Source: Osedax frankpressi
Lineage: Eukaryota; Annelida; Polychaeta; Sabellida; Siboglinidae
Length of the DNA stretch: 64,000 nucleotides
Assembly (NCBI GenBank): GCA_964035775.1
Contig: CAXIVS010000248.1
Location: forward strand, 62,001 to 126,000
Direction: 5' to 3'
A model generated the notes under the pieces. It had not been told where the DNA came from. It did not search any database and was given only the letters and a program-made list of their open reading frames with translations. Numbering within the stretch: position 1 is the first letter of the stretch; each line of letters starts with the position of its first letter. Positions 9,517 through 23,150 of this stretch are shown here, one piece after another. Made by a program: the position numbers and the translations under genes.

Positions 9517-10354
9517 AAATAGACATGGTGATTTTGGAGAAAAAATCTGAAATTAACATATTTGACAGGCACTCCTATATGAAACACTGCGCAGTAATTT
9601 TTTTTAGATTTCATCCACACATTTTATTTTTAGACACATTTAAACAATGCACCCTATTTCACCGAGCGCCACAACAGTGAGCAGGTGGCAGTTTCAAAAT
9701 GCCTAATCTCTCACATCTACACACTACACAAACTTTCTTGTGTGCCATATATGAACACATTACCCAATTTTTCAGATAGCCCAGTATGTTTTTTTGTAAA
9801 ATATCACATACAGGCTGTTGTCATTTTGCAGTTAGAGTTATGTTGATTGTTTTCCCTTGTCCCTATTAAAAGACTGTAAATATACATGATACATGACCTT
9901 AAAATGTGCATTCTTCAAAGGCCAGACATCTTAATTAGTTCAATTCTAAAGAATTACACAATGCAATTAGTAGACATTCGATACACTGTGGCACTTGCCT
10001 GATTGAGCAGTGATCCAGTCAGTAGGCGGGGCCTGCTGTGAGATGGGCCTATTGGGTGATTCCCTGAAGTTGCACAGCCAAGGTGTCATTAGGAGTTAAT
10101 CTTCGGGTCTTTCCATGTTTCTAATTAGCTGAAGTAAACAAAACATGATAGATTGGTCACCCTGCTGTACTGTGATTGGTCCATTTTGGGTATAGATTTT
10201 CAAACAGAGGATTCACTGCTTCAAGCCCCTCCCCACCCCCCTTATCACACCAGTGTTCGGTCACTGTGATTTGGACTTTCAGACTCACTAGAAGTCTGTA
10301 ATCTCAAATCACGGTTTGTCTCTGCCAATTGTAATTCTGCCGGGATTATTCTGC

Positions 10355-11137
10355 ATGGTTACAATGAAGGAGACTGCAAATAATGAGACGAGTAAGCTTA
10401 GTAATAGGAACACATCACCTGTTGGAAGAATGTGTAAACATCGGCGTGACTTCCAGCAAGGCCACCCATATTTCAAAACAACACATGCCGAAACGACTGA
10501 AACACGACCGAGTTCTGTATGGATGCCCCGACTAGACATGGATGACTTCTCAAGAGTTGTACAAGAAACGACTGGTGGCCTCTTGACAGTCCCCGATGCT
10601 GATGGAATATCTGGCAGCAGCAAAATCCTTCGGCCACGGCCAAACCGGAGACTACCTTTAACAGAAAGCTACCTCCAGCCAGATGAAAGTCAAGGACCGT
10701 CCTCCAAAATGCGTCTGCTGAATGTTGGAAAGAATGCTCAGATGTGGAATGAATGCTACACTGAGCATGCTGAGCAGAAGATGTGCACTTCGCCACACTT
10801 TCAAGTATACCGCGAACAACAGGTTGGCCTCTGTTGGAAGGAGTCGTTGAAATGTGTGAACTGCGAGTATCACTCACGCATGTACAAATTGTACAGTGAG
10901 ATAGAAACTGGACGTTGTGGTCAGCGGGCTGCAACAATGAATGTTGCACTTCACATCGGTCTGCAGGATTCGACAACAGCAACCACAAAGTTCCGTCACA
11001 TTCTCACAGCAATGGATACGCCACCTCCCAGTCACACTGGATTGCAGAGAACAGCGAACAAGGTCGCAGCTCTCACTGCACAAGCAACGATGGATGACTT
11101 GCGCATGAGAAGACAGAGATCTAAGGAAGACCAGTAA
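10355..11137 (+). CDS. Mutator-like transposase N-terminal fragment, copy 5
   Basis: First of the seven block II copies with Gly32Asp and Glu118Lys. The second change swaps charge in the linker before the Cys/His region and comes from loss of a CpG. Confidence 0.6.
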   Translation: MVTMKETANNETSKLSNRNTSPVGRMCKHRRDFQQGHPYFKTTHAETTETRPSSVWMPRLDMDDFSRVVQETTGGLLTVPDADGISGSSKILRPRPNRRLPLTESYLQPDESQGPSSKMRLLNVGKNAQMWNECYTEHAEQKMCTSPHFQVYREQQVGLCWKESLKCVNCEYHSRMYKLYSEIETGRCGQRAATMNVALHIGLQDSTTATTKFRHILTAMDTPPPSHTGLQRTANKVAALTAQATMDDLRMRRQRSKEDQ

Positions 11138-11621
11138 CAAGTGTGAGAAGGAGACGTCGACGTCCATCCCCACATAGCAATGACACTGAACACTCATATT
11201 CATTAAGATCACGAAAATCAGCCGACCACCCCTATGCAAGCAGACAGTAGCCAGACACACCCACAACGTTACACAGCACAGTATACATAGATAGAAATGA
11301 GCACACACAGTAATCTAACAATATGACATTGTATTATTCCATAGCGTCTGCTTGAGCTGCAACTTTGCCTGTCTGAGCAATGCGAACACAATCTACGTAC
11401 ACCATCGATCACCTGCCTGCTGCCTGACATACATGCATGCGACCACCATGAGAACACTAGCTCCACGCCACCACGCTCTATCGACACGATACGATCATCA
11501 CACGTGTTGCACGGCATGGCCGTAGCACGTGTGACACTGAGCTTCTTCAATATTTTTCATAGAATTCATCCTCCATCACGTCTCGCCAACTAAAAGTGTT
11601 TCTGTTGCTAGGGCTCTATTA

Positions 11622-12075
11622 GGGCTCATGACACAGTTAACTTTCCCATTGTCACCATGTTAGCGTTTTGTAGGATTATAAGGAAACTAGACGCAGGAAA
11701 ATTCTAAAAATTATTGCCTGTTGTTATCATCATCTCAATGACATGCTGGTCAAGTGTAGTCAAATTCCAATATTTCGTTCTCTCGTAAAGTGCCGCTATG
11801 TATGACACCCGTCACTATTTACAAATGAATGCAGGCAGTAATACAACAGAGGTGTCAACAAGCCAAATTACTGCCAGGTACCCATCCGCTTAATAAAATC
11901 AGCTAAAAATTCACCATTTCACTGTCAACAGCTTCCACAATCACACCTGGAAATCAGACTGCTCAAATGCACTTATGTCACAGCAGGTGAATGTTGAAAA
12001 AAATCAAAATAAAAAAATATATGGGACTATGTGTCATCGGTAACCAAACACGAAGTCTAACTGTGTCATGAGCCC
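11622..12075. mobile_element. MITE-like element, copy 2 (454 bp)
   Basis: Terminal repeats are intact. It has the variant aaacaCgaag near the right end, shared only with copy 3. Confidence 0.8.
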
Positions 12076-12913
12076 AAATAGACATGGTGATTTTGGAGAA
12101 AAAATCTGAAATTAACATATTTGACAGGCACTCCTATATGAAACACTGCGCAGTAATTTTTTTTAGATTTCATCCACACATTTTATTTTTAGACACATTT
12201 AAACAATGCACCCTATTTCACCGAGCGCCACAACAGTGAGCAGGTGGCAGTTTCAAAATGCCTAATCTCTCACATCTACACACTACACAAACTTTCTTGT
12301 GTGCCATATATGAACACATTACCCAATTTTTCAGATAGCCCAGTATGTTTTTTTGTAAAATATCACATACAGGCTGTTGTCATTTTGCAGTTAGAGTTAT
12401 GTTGATTGTTTTCCCTTGTCCCTATTAAAAGACTGTAAATATACATGATACATGACCTTAAAATGTGCATTCTTCAAAGGCCAGACATCTTAATTAGTTC
12501 AATTCTAAAGAATTACACAATGCAATTAGTAGACATTCGATACACTGTGGCACTTGCCTGATTGAGCAGTGATCCAGTCAGTAGGCGGGGCCTGCTGTGA
12601 GATGGGCCTATTGGGTGATTCCCTGAAGTTGCACAGCCAAGGTGTCATTAGGAGTTAATCTTCGGGTCTTTCCATGTTTCTAATTAGCTGAAGTAAACAA
12701 AACATGATAGATTGGTCACCCTGCTGTACTGTGATTGGTCCATTTTGGGTATAGATTTTCAAACAGAGGATTCACTGCTTCAAGCCCCTCCCCACCCCCC
12801 TTATCACACCAGTGTTCGGTCACTGTGATTTGGACTTTCAGACTCACTAGAAGTCTGTAATCTCAAATCACGGTTTGTCTCTGCCAATTGTAATTCTGCC
12901 GGGATTATTCTGC

Positions 12914-13696
12914 ATGGTTACAATGAAGGAGACTGCAAATAATGAGACGAGTAAGCTTAGTAATAGGAACACATCACCTGTTGGAAGAATGTGTAAACAT
13001 CGGCGTGACTTCCAGCAAGGCCACCCATATTTCAAAACAACACATGCCGAAACGACTGAAACACGACCGAGTTCTGTATGGATGCCCCGACTAGACATGG
13101 ATGACTTCTCAAGAGTTGTACAAGAAACGACTGGTGGCCTCTTGACAGTCCCCGATGCTGATGGAATATCTGGCAGCAGCAAAATCCTTCGGCCACGGCC
13201 AAACCGGAGACTACCTTTAACAGAAAGCTACCTCCAGCCAGATGAAAGTCAAGGACCGTCCTCCAAAATGCGTCTGCTGAATGTTGGAAAGAATGCTCAG
13301 ATGTGGAATGAATGCTACACTGAGCATGCTGAGCAGAAGATGTGCACTTCGCCACACTTTCAAGTATACCGCGAACAACAGGTTGGCCTCTGTTGGAAGG
13401 AGTCGTTGAAATGTGTGAACTGCGAGTATCACTCACGCATGTACAAATTGTACAGTGAGATAGAAACTGGACGTTGTGGTCAGCGGGCTGCAACAATGAA
13501 TGTTGCACTTCACATCGGTCTGCAGGATTCGACAACAGCAACCACAAAGTTCCGTCACATTCTCACAGCAATGGATACGCCACCTCCCAGTCACACTGGA
13601 TTGCAGAGAACAGCGAACAAGGTCGCAGCTCTCACTGCACAAGCAACGATGGATGACTTGCGCATGAGAAGACAGAGATCTAAGGAAGACCAGTAA
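12914..13696 (+). CDS. Mutator-like transposase N-terminal fragment, copy 6
   Basis: Asp32/Lys118 type; same protein as copy 5. Confidence 0.6.
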   Translation: MVTMKETANNETSKLSNRNTSPVGRMCKHRRDFQQGHPYFKTTHAETTETRPSSVWMPRLDMDDFSRVVQETTGGLLTVPDADGISGSSKILRPRPNRRLPLTESYLQPDESQGPSSKMRLLNVGKNAQMWNECYTEHAEQKMCTSPHFQVYREQQVGLCWKESLKCVNCEYHSRMYKLYSEIETGRCGQRAATMNVALHIGLQDSTTATTKFRHILTAMDTPPPSHTGLQRTANKVAALTAQATMDDLRMRRQRSKEDQ

Positions 13697-14180
13697 CAAG
13701 TGTGAGAAGGAGACGTCGACGTCCATCCCCACATAGCAATGACACTGAACACTCATATTCATTAAGATCACGAAAATCAGCCGACCACCCCTATGCAAGC
13801 AGACAGTAGCCAGACACACCCACAACGTTACACAGCACAGTATACATAGATAGAAATGAGCACACACAGTAATCTAACAATATGACATTGTATTATTCCA
13901 TAGCGTCTGCTTGAGCTGCAACTTTGCCTGTCTGAGCAATGCGAACACAATCTACGTACACCATCGATCACCTGCCTGCTGCCTGACATACATGCATGCG
14001 ACCACCATGAGAACACTAGCTCCACGCCACCACGCTCTATCGACACGATACGATCATCACACGTGTTGCACGGCATGGCCGTAGCACGTGTGACACTGAG
14101 CTTCTTCAATATTTTTCATAGAATTCATCCTCCATCACGTCTCGCCAACTAAAAGTGTTTCTGTTGCTAGGGCTCTATTA

Positions 14181-14634
14181 GGGCTCATGACACAGTTAAC
14201 TTTCCCATTGTCACCATGTTAGCGTTTTGTAGGATTATAAGGAAACTAGACGCAGGAAAATTCTAAAAATTATTGCCTGTTGTTATCATCATCTCAATGA
14301 CATGCTGGTCAAGTGTAGTCAAATTCCAATATTTCGTTCTCTCGTAAAGTGCCGCTATGTATGACACCCGTCACTATTTACAAATGAATGCAGGCAGTAA
14401 TACAACAGAGGTGTCAACAAGCCAAATTACTGCCAGGTACCCATCCGCTTAATAAAATCAGCTAAAAATTCACCATTTCACTGTCAACAGCTTCCACAAT
14501 CACACCTGGAAATCAGACTGCTCAAATGCACTTATGTCACAGCAGGTGAATGTTGAAAAAAATCAAAATAAAAAAATATATGGGACTATGTGTCATCGGT
14601 AACCAAACACGAAGTCTAACTGTGTCATGAGCCC
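14181..14634. mobile_element. MITE-like element, copy 3 (454 bp)
   Basis: Shares the aaacaCgaag variant with copy 2, indicating that the two units descend from one local duplication. Confidence 0.8.
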
Positions 14635-15472
14635 AAATAGACATGGTGATTTTGGAGAAAAAATCTGAAATTAACATATTTGACAGGCACTCCTATATGA
14701 AACACTGCGCAGTAATTTTTTTTAGATTTCATCCACACATTTTATTTTTAGACACATTTAAACAATGCACCCTATTTCACCGAGCGCCACAACAGTGAGC
14801 AGGTGGCAGTTTCAAAATGCCTAATCTCTCACATCTACACACTACACAAACTTTCTTGTGTGCCATATATGAACACATTACCCAATTTTTCAGATAGCCC
14901 AGTATGTTTTTTTGTAAAATATCACATACAGGCTGTTGTCATTTTGCAGTTAGAGTTATGTTGATTGTTTTCCCTTGTCCCTATTAAAAGACTGTAAATA
15001 TACATGATACATGACCTTAAAATGTGCATTCTTCAAAGGCCAGACATCTTAATTAGTTCAATTCTAAAGAATTACACAATGCAATTAGTAGACATTCGAT
15101 ACACTGTGGCACTTGCCTGATTGAGCAGTGATCCAGTCAGTAGGCGGGGCCTGCTGTGAGATGGGCCTATTGGGTGATTCCCTGAAGTTGCACAGCCAAG
15201 GTGTCATTAGGAGTTAATCTTCGGGTCTTTCCATGTTTCTAATTAGCTGAAGTAAACAAAACATGATAGATTGGTCACCCTGCTGTACTGTGATTGGTCC
15301 ATTTTGGGTATAGATTTTCAAACAGAGGATTCACTGCTTCAAGCCCCTCCCCACCCCCCTTATCACACCAGTGTTCGGTCACTGTGATTTGGACTTTCAG
15401 ACTCACTAGAAGTCTGTAATCTCAAATCACGGTTTGTCTCTGCCAATTGTAATTCTGCCGGGATTATTCTGC

Positions 15473-16255
15473 ATGGTTACAATGAAGGAGACTGCAAATA
15501 ATGAGACGAGTAAGCTTAGTAATAGGAACACATCACCTGTTGGAAGAATGTGTAAACATCGGCGTGACTTCCAGCAAGGCCACCCATATTTCAAAACAAC
15601 ACATGCCGAAACGACTGAAACACGACCGAGTTCTGTATGGATGCCCCGACTAGACATGGATGACTTCTCAAGAGTTGTACAAGAAACGACTGGTGGCCTC
15701 TTGACAGTCCCCGATGCTGATGGAATATCTGGCAGCAGCAAAATCCTTCGGCCACGGCCAAACCGGAGACTACCTTTAACAGAAAGCTACCTCCAGCCAG
15801 ATGAAAGTCAAGGACCGTCCTCCAAAATGCGTCTGCTGAATGTTGGAAAGAATGCTCAGATGTGGAATGAATGCTACACTGAGCATGCTGAGCAGAAGAT
15901 GTGCACTTCGCCACACTTTCAAGTATACCGCGAACAACAGGTTGGCCTCTGTTGGAAGGAGTCGTTGAAATGTGTGAACTGCGAGTATCACTCACGCATG
16001 TACAAATTGTACAGTGAGATAGAAACTGGACGTTGTGGTCAGCGGGCTGCAACAATGAATGTTGCACTTCACATCGGTCTGCAGGATTCGACAACAGCAA
16101 CCACAAAGTTCCGTCACATTCTCACAGCAATGGATACGCCACCTCCCAGTCACACTGGATTGCAGAGAACAGCGAACAAGGTCGCAGCTCTCACTGCACA
16201 AGCAACGATGGATGACTTGCGCATGAGAAGACAGAGATCTAAGGAAGACCAGTAA
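15473..16255 (+). CDS. Mutator-like transposase N-terminal fragment, copy 7
   Basis: Asp32/Lys118 type; same protein as copy 5. Confidence 0.6.
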   Translation: MVTMKETANNETSKLSNRNTSPVGRMCKHRRDFQQGHPYFKTTHAETTETRPSSVWMPRLDMDDFSRVVQETTGGLLTVPDADGISGSSKILRPRPNRRLPLTESYLQPDESQGPSSKMRLLNVGKNAQMWNECYTEHAEQKMCTSPHFQVYREQQVGLCWKESLKCVNCEYHSRMYKLYSEIETGRCGQRAATMNVALHIGLQDSTTATTKFRHILTAMDTPPPSHTGLQRTANKVAALTAQATMDDLRMRRQRSKEDQ

Positions 16256-16739
16256 CAAGTGTGAGAAGGAGACGTCGACGTCCATCCCCACATAGCAATG
16301 ACACTGAACACTCATATTCATTAAGATCACGAAAATCAGCCGACCACCCCTATGCAAGCAGACAGTAGCCAGACACACCCACAACGTTACACAGCACAGT
16401 ATACATAGATAGAAATGAGCACACACAGTAATCTAACAATATGACATTGTATTATTCCATAGCGTCTGCTTGAGCTGCAACTTTGCCTGTCTGAGCAATG
16501 CGAACACAATCTACGTACACCATCGATCACCTGCCTGCTGCCTGACATACATGCATGCGACCACCATGAGAACACTAGCTCCACGCCACCACGCTCTATC
16601 GACACGATACGATCATCACACGTGTTGCACGGCATGGCCGTAGCACGTGTGACACTGAGCTTCTTCAATATTTTTCATAGAATTCATCCTCCATCACGTC
16701 TCGCCAACTAAAAGTGTTTCTGTTGCTAGGGCTCTATTA

Positions 16740-17194
16740 GGGCTCATGACACAGTTAACTTTCCCATTGGCCACCATGTTAGCGTTTTGTAGGATTATAA
16801 GGAAACTAGATGCAGGAAAATTCTAAAAATTATTGCCTGTTGTTATCATCATCTCAATGACATGCTGGTCAAGTGTAGTCAAATTCCAATATTTCGTTCT
16901 CTCGTAAAGTGCCGCTATGTATGACACCCGTCACTATTTACAAATGAATGCAGGCAGTAATACAACAGAGGTGTCAACAAGCCAAATTACTGCCAGGTAC
17001 CCATCCGCTTAATAAAATCAGCTAAAAATTCACCATTTCACTGTCAACAGCTTCCACAATCACACCTGGAAATCAGACTGCTCAAATGCACTTATGTCAC
17101 AGCAGGTGAATGTTGAAAAAAATCAAAATAAAAAAATATATGGGACTATGTGTCATCGGTAACCAAACAGGAAGTCTAACTGTGTCATGAGCCC
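16740..17194. mobile_element. MITE-like element, copy 4 (455 bp)
   Basis: Has cattgGCcacc in place of cattgTcacc (one base longer) and gaTgc in place of gaCgc. Both variants recur together only in copy 7, three units away. Confidence 0.8.
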
Positions 17195-18032
17195 AAATAG
17201 ACATGGTGATTTTGGAGAAAAAATCTGAAATTAACATATTTGACAGGCACTCCTATATGAAACACTGCGCAGTAATTTTTTTTAGATTTCATCCACACAT
17301 TTTATTTTTAGACACATTTAAACAATGCACCCTATTTCACCGAGCGCCACAACAGTGAGCAGGTGGCAGTTTCAAAATGCCTAATCTCTCACATCTACAC
17401 ACTACACAAACTTTCTTGTGTGCCATATATGAACACATTACCCAATTTTTCAGATAGCCCAGTATGTTTTTTTGTAAAATATCACATACAGGCTGTTGTC
17501 ATTTTGCAGTTAGAGTTATGTTGATTGTTTTCCCTTGTCCCTATTAAAAGACTGTAAATATACATGATACATGACCTTAAAATGTGCATTCTTCAAAGGC
17601 CAGACATCTTAATTAGTTCAATTCTAAAGAATTACACAATGCAATTAGTAGACATTCGATACACTGTGGCACTTGCCTGATTGAGCAGTGATCCAGTCAG
17701 TAGGCGGGGCCTGCTGTGAGATGGGCCTATTGGGTGATTCCCTGAAGTTGCACAGCCAAGGTGTCATTAGGAGTTAATCTTCGGGTCTTTCCATGTTTCT
17801 AATTAGCTGAAGTAAACAAAACATGATAGATTGGTCACCCTGCTGTACTGTGATTGGTCCATTTTGGGTATAGATTTTCAAACAGAGGATTCACTGCTTC
17901 AAGCCCCTCCCCACCCCCCTTATCACACCAGTGTTCGGTCACTGTGATTTGGACTTTCAGACTCACTAGAAGTCTGTAATCTCAAATCACGGTTTGTCTC
18001 TGCCAATTGTAATTCTGCCGGGATTATTCTGC

Positions 18033-18815
18033 ATGGTTACAATGAAGGAGACTGCAAATAATGAGACGAGTAAGCTTAGTAATAGGAACACATCACCTGT
18101 TGGAAGAATGTGTAAACATCGGCGTGACTTCCAGCAAGGCCACCCATATTTCAAAACAACACATGCCGAAACGACTGAAACACGACCGAGTTCTGTATGG
18201 ATGCCCCGACTAGACATGGATGACTTCTCAAGAGTTGTACAAGAAACGACTGGTGGCCTCTTGACAGTCCCCGATGCTGATGGAATATCTGGCAGCAGCA
18301 AAATCCTTCGGCCACGGCCAAACCGGAGACTACCTTTAACAGAAAGCTACCTCCAGCCAGATGAAAGTCAAGGACCGTCCTCCAAAATGCGTCTGCTGAA
18401 TGTTGGAAAGAATGCTCAGATGTGGAATGAATGCTACACTGAGCATGCTGAGCAGAAGATGTGCACTTCGCCACACTTTCAAGTATACCGCGAACAACAG
18501 GTTGGCCTCTGTTGGAAGGAGTCGTTGAAATGTGTGAACTGCGAGTATCACTCACGCATGTACAAATTGTACAGTGAGATAGAAACTGGACGTTGTGGTC
18601 AGCGGGCTGCAACAATGAATGTTGCACTTCACATCGGTCTGCAGGATTCGACAACAGCAACCACAAAGTTCCGTCACATTCTCACAGCAATGGATACGCC
18701 ACCTCCCAGTCACACTGGATTGCAGAGAACAGCGAACAAGGTCGCAGCTCTCACTGCACAAGCAACGATGGATGACTTGCGCATGAGAAGACAGAGATCT
18801 AAGGAAGACCAGTAA
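18033..18815 (+). CDS. Mutator-like transposase N-terminal fragment, copy 8
   Basis: Asp32/Lys118 type; same protein as copy 5. Confidence 0.6.
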   Translation: MVTMKETANNETSKLSNRNTSPVGRMCKHRRDFQQGHPYFKTTHAETTETRPSSVWMPRLDMDDFSRVVQETTGGLLTVPDADGISGSSKILRPRPNRRLPLTESYLQPDESQGPSSKMRLLNVGKNAQMWNECYTEHAEQKMCTSPHFQVYREQQVGLCWKESLKCVNCEYHSRMYKLYSEIETGRCGQRAATMNVALHIGLQDSTTATTKFRHILTAMDTPPPSHTGLQRTANKVAALTAQATMDDLRMRRQRSKEDQ

Positions 18816-19299
18816 CAAGTGTGAGAAGGAGACGTCGACGTCCATCCCCACATAGCAATGACACTGAACACTCATATTCATTAAGATCACGAAAATCAGC
18901 CGACCACCCCTATGCAAGCAGACAGTAGCCAGACACACCCACAACGTTACACAGCACAGTATACATAGATAGAAATGAGCACACACAGTAATCTAACAAT
19001 ATGACATTGTATTATTCCATAGCGTCTGCTTGAGCTGCAACTTTGCCTGTCTGAGCAATGCGAACACAATCTACGTACACCATCGATCACCTGCCTGCTG
19101 CCTGACATACATGCATGCGACCACCATGAGAACACTAGCTCCACGCCACCACGCTCTATCGACACGATACGATCATCACACGTGTTGCACGGCATGGCCG
19201 TAGCACGTGTGACACTGAGCTTCTTCAATATTTTTCATAGAATTCATCCTCCATCACGTCTCGCCAACTAAAAGTGTTTCTGTTGCTAGGGCTCTATTA

Positions 19300-19753
19300 G
19301 GGCTCATGACACAGTTAACTTTCCCATTGTCACCATGTTAGCGTTTTGTAGGATTATAAGGAAACTAGACGCAGGAAAATTCTAAAAATTATTGCCTGTT
19401 GTTATCATCATCTCAATGACATGCTGGTCAAGTGTAGTCAAATTCCAATATTTCGTTCTCTCGTAAAGTGCCGCTATGTATGACACCCGTCACTATTTAC
19501 AAATGAATGCAGGCAGTAATACAACAGAGGTGTCAACAAGCCAAATTACTGCCAGGTACCCATCCGCTTAATAAAATCAGCTAAAAATTCACCATTTCAC
19601 TGTCAACAGCTTCCACAATCACACCTGGAAATCAGACTGCTCAAATGCACTTATGTCACAGCAGGTGAATGTTGAAAAAAATCAAAATAAAAAAATATAT
19701 GGGACTATGTGTCATCGGTAACCAAACAGGAAGTCTAACTGTGTCATGAGCCC
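19300..19753. mobile_element. MITE-like element, copy 5 (454 bp)
   Basis: Has the shorter cattgTcacc variant. The spacer to its right has acaAtgagcag and aattaAtagac, shared only with the next unit. Confidence 0.8.
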
Positions 19754-20591
19754 AAATAGACATGGTGATTTTGGAGAAAAAATCTGAAATTAACATATTT
19801 GACAGGCACTCCTATATGAAACACTGCGCAGTAATTTTTTTTAGATTTCATCCACACATTTTATTTTTAGACACATTTAAACAATGCACCCTATTTCACC
19901 GAGCGCCACAACAATGAGCAGGTGGCAGTTTCAAAATGCCTAATCTCTCACATCTACACACTACACAAACTTTCTTGTGTGCCATATATGAACACATTAC
20001 CCAATTTTTCAGATAGCCCAGTATGTTTTTTTGTAAAATATCACATACAGGCTGTTGTCATTTTGCAGTTAGAGTTATGTTGATTGTTTTCCCTTGTCCC
20101 TATTAAAAGACTGTAAATATACATGATACATGACCTTAAAATGTGCATTCTTCAAAGGCCAGACATCTTAATTAGTTCAATTCTAAAGAATTACACAATG
20201 CAATTAATAGACATTCGATACACTGTGGCACTTGCCTGATTGAGCAGTGATCCAGTCAGTAGGCGGGGCCTGCTGTGAGATGGGCCTATTGGGTGATTCC
20301 CTGAAGTTGCACAGCCAAGGTGTCATTAGGAGTTAATCTTCGGGTCTTTCCATGTTTCTAGTTAGCTGAAGTAAACAAAACATGATAGATTGGTCACCCT
20401 GCTGTACTGTGATTGGTCCATTTTGGGTATAGATTTTCAAACAGAGGATTCACTGCTTCAAGCCCCTCCCCACCCCCCTTATCACACCAGTGTTCGGTCA
20501 CTGTGATTTGGACTTTCAGACTCACTAGAAGTCTGTAATCTCAAATCACGGTTTGTCTCTGCCAATTGTAATTCTGCCGGGATTATTCTGC

Positions 20592-21374
20592 ATGGTTACA
20601 ATGAAGGAGACTGCAAATAATGAGACGAGTAAGCTTAGTAATAGGAACACATCACCTGTTGGAAGAATGTGTAAACATCGGCGTGACTTCCAGCAAGGCC
20701 ACCCATATTTCAAAACAACACATGCCGAAACGACTGAAACACGACCGAGTTCTGTATGGATGCCCCGACTAGACATGGATGACTTCTCAAGAGTTGTACA
20801 AGAAACGACTGGTGGCCTCTTGACAGTCCCCGATGCTGATGGAATATCTGGCAGCAGCAAAATCCTTCGGCCACGGCCAAACCGGAGACTACCTTTAACA
20901 GAAAGCTACCTCCAGCCAGATGAAAGTCAAGGACCGTCCTCCAAAATGCGTCTGCTGAATGTTGGAAAGAATGCTCAGATGTGGAATGAATGCTACACTG
21001 AGCATGCTGAGCAGAAGATGTGCACTTCGCCACACTTTCAAGTATACCGCGAACAACAGGTTGGCCTCTGTTGGAAGGAGTCGTTGAAATGTGTGAACTG
21101 CGAGTATCACTCACGCATGTACAAATTGTACAGTGAGATAGAAACTGGACGTTGTGGTCAGCGGGCTGCAACAATGAATGTTGCACTTCACATCGGTCTG
21201 CAGGATTCGACAACAGCAACCACAAAGTTCCGTCACATTCTCACAGCAATGGATACGCCACCTCCCAGTCACACTGGATTGCAGAGAACAGCGAACAAGG
21301 TCGCAGCTCTCACTGCACAAGCAACGATGGATGACTTGCGCATGAGAAGACAGAGATCTAAGGAAGACCAGTAA
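20592..21374 (+). CDS. Mutator-like transposase N-terminal fragment, copy 9
   Basis: Asp32/Lys118 type; same protein as copy 5. Confidence 0.6.
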   Translation: MVTMKETANNETSKLSNRNTSPVGRMCKHRRDFQQGHPYFKTTHAETTETRPSSVWMPRLDMDDFSRVVQETTGGLLTVPDADGISGSSKILRPRPNRRLPLTESYLQPDESQGPSSKMRLLNVGKNAQMWNECYTEHAEQKMCTSPHFQVYREQQVGLCWKESLKCVNCEYHSRMYKLYSEIETGRCGQRAATMNVALHIGLQDSTTATTKFRHILTAMDTPPPSHTGLQRTANKVAALTAQATMDDLRMRRQRSKEDQ

Positions 21375-21858
21375 CAAGTGTGAGAAGGAGACGTCGACGT
21401 CCATCCCCACATAGCAATGACACTGAACACTCATATTCATTAAGATCACGAAAATCAGCCGACCACCCCTATGCAAGCAGACAGTAGCCAGACACACCCA
21501 CAACGTTACACAGCACAGTATACATAGATAGAAATGAGCACACACAGTAATCTAACAATATGACATTGTATTATTCCATAGCGTCTGCTTGAGCTGCAAC
21601 TTTGCCTGTCTGAGCAATGCGAACACAATCTACGTACACCATCGATCACCTGCCTGCTGCCTGACATACATGCATGCGACCACCATGAGAACACTAGCTC
21701 CACGCCACCACGCTCTATCGACACGATACGATCATCACACGTGTTGCACGGCATGGCCGTAGCACGTGTGACACTGAGCTTCTTCAATATTTTTCATAGA
21801 ATTCATCCTCCATCACGTCTCGCCAACTAAAAGTGTTTCTGTTGCTAGGGCTCTATTA

Positions 21859-22312
21859 GGGCTCATGACACAGTTAACTTTCCCATTGTCACCATGTTAG
21901 CGTTTTGTAGGATTATAAGGAAACTAGACGCAGGAAAATTCTAAAAATTATTGCCTGTTGTTATCATCATCTCAATGACATGCTGGTCAAGTGTAGTCAA
22001 ATTCCAATATTTCGTTCTCTCGTAAAGTGCCGCTATGTATGACACCCGTCACTATTTACAAATGAATGCAGGCAGTAATACAACAGAGGTGTCAACAAGC
22101 CAAATTACTGCCAGGTACCCATCCGCTTAATAAAATCAGCTAAAAATTCACCATTTCACTGTCAACAGCTTCCACAATCACACCTGGAAATCAGACTGCT
22201 CAAATGCACTTATGTCACAGCAGGTGAATGTTGAAAAAAATCAAAATAAAAAAATATATGGGACTATGTGTCATCGGTAACCAAACAGGAAGTCTAACTG
22301 TGTCATGAGCCC
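21859..22312. mobile_element. MITE-like element, copy 6 (454 bp)
   Basis: Same variant state as copy 5, with the same spacer variants on its right. Confidence 0.8.
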
Positions 22313-23150
22313 AAATAGACATGGTGATTTTGGAGAAAAAATCTGAAATTAACATATTTGACAGGCACTCCTATATGAAACACTGCGCAGTAATTTTTTT
22401 TAGATTTCATCCACACATTTTATTTTTAGACACATTTAAACAATGCACCCTATTTCACCGAGCGCCACAACAATGAGCAGGTGGCAGTTTCAAAATGCCT
22501 AATCTCTCACATCTACACACTACACAAACTTTCTTGTGTGCCATATATGAACACATTACCCAATTTTTCAGATAGCCCAGTATGTTTTTTTGTAAAATAT
22601 CACATACAGGCTGTTGTCATTTTGCAGTTAGAGTTATGTTGATTGTTTTCCCTTGTCCCTATTAAAAGACTGTAAATATACATGATACATGACCTTAAAA
22701 TGTGCATTCTTCAAAGGCCAGACATCTTAATTAGTTCAATTCTAAAGAATTACACAATGCAATTAATAGACATTCGATACACTGTGGCACTTGCCTGATT
22801 GAGCAGTGATCCAGTCAGTAGGCGGGGCCTGCTGTGAGATGGGCCTATTGGGTGATTCCCTGAAGTTGCACAGCCAAGGTGTCATTAGGAGTTAATCTTC
22901 GGGTCTTTCCATGTTTCTAGTTAGCTGAAGTAAACAAAACATGATAGATTGGTCACCCTGCTGTACTGTGATTGGTCCATTTTGGGTATAGATTTTCAAA
23001 CAGAGGATTCACTGCTTCAAGCCCCTCCCCACCCCCCTTATCACACCAGTGTTCGGTCACTGTGATTTGGACTTTCAGACTCACTAGAAGTCTGTAATCT
23101 CAAATCACGGTTTGTCTCTGCCAATTGTAATTCTGCCGGGATTATTCTGC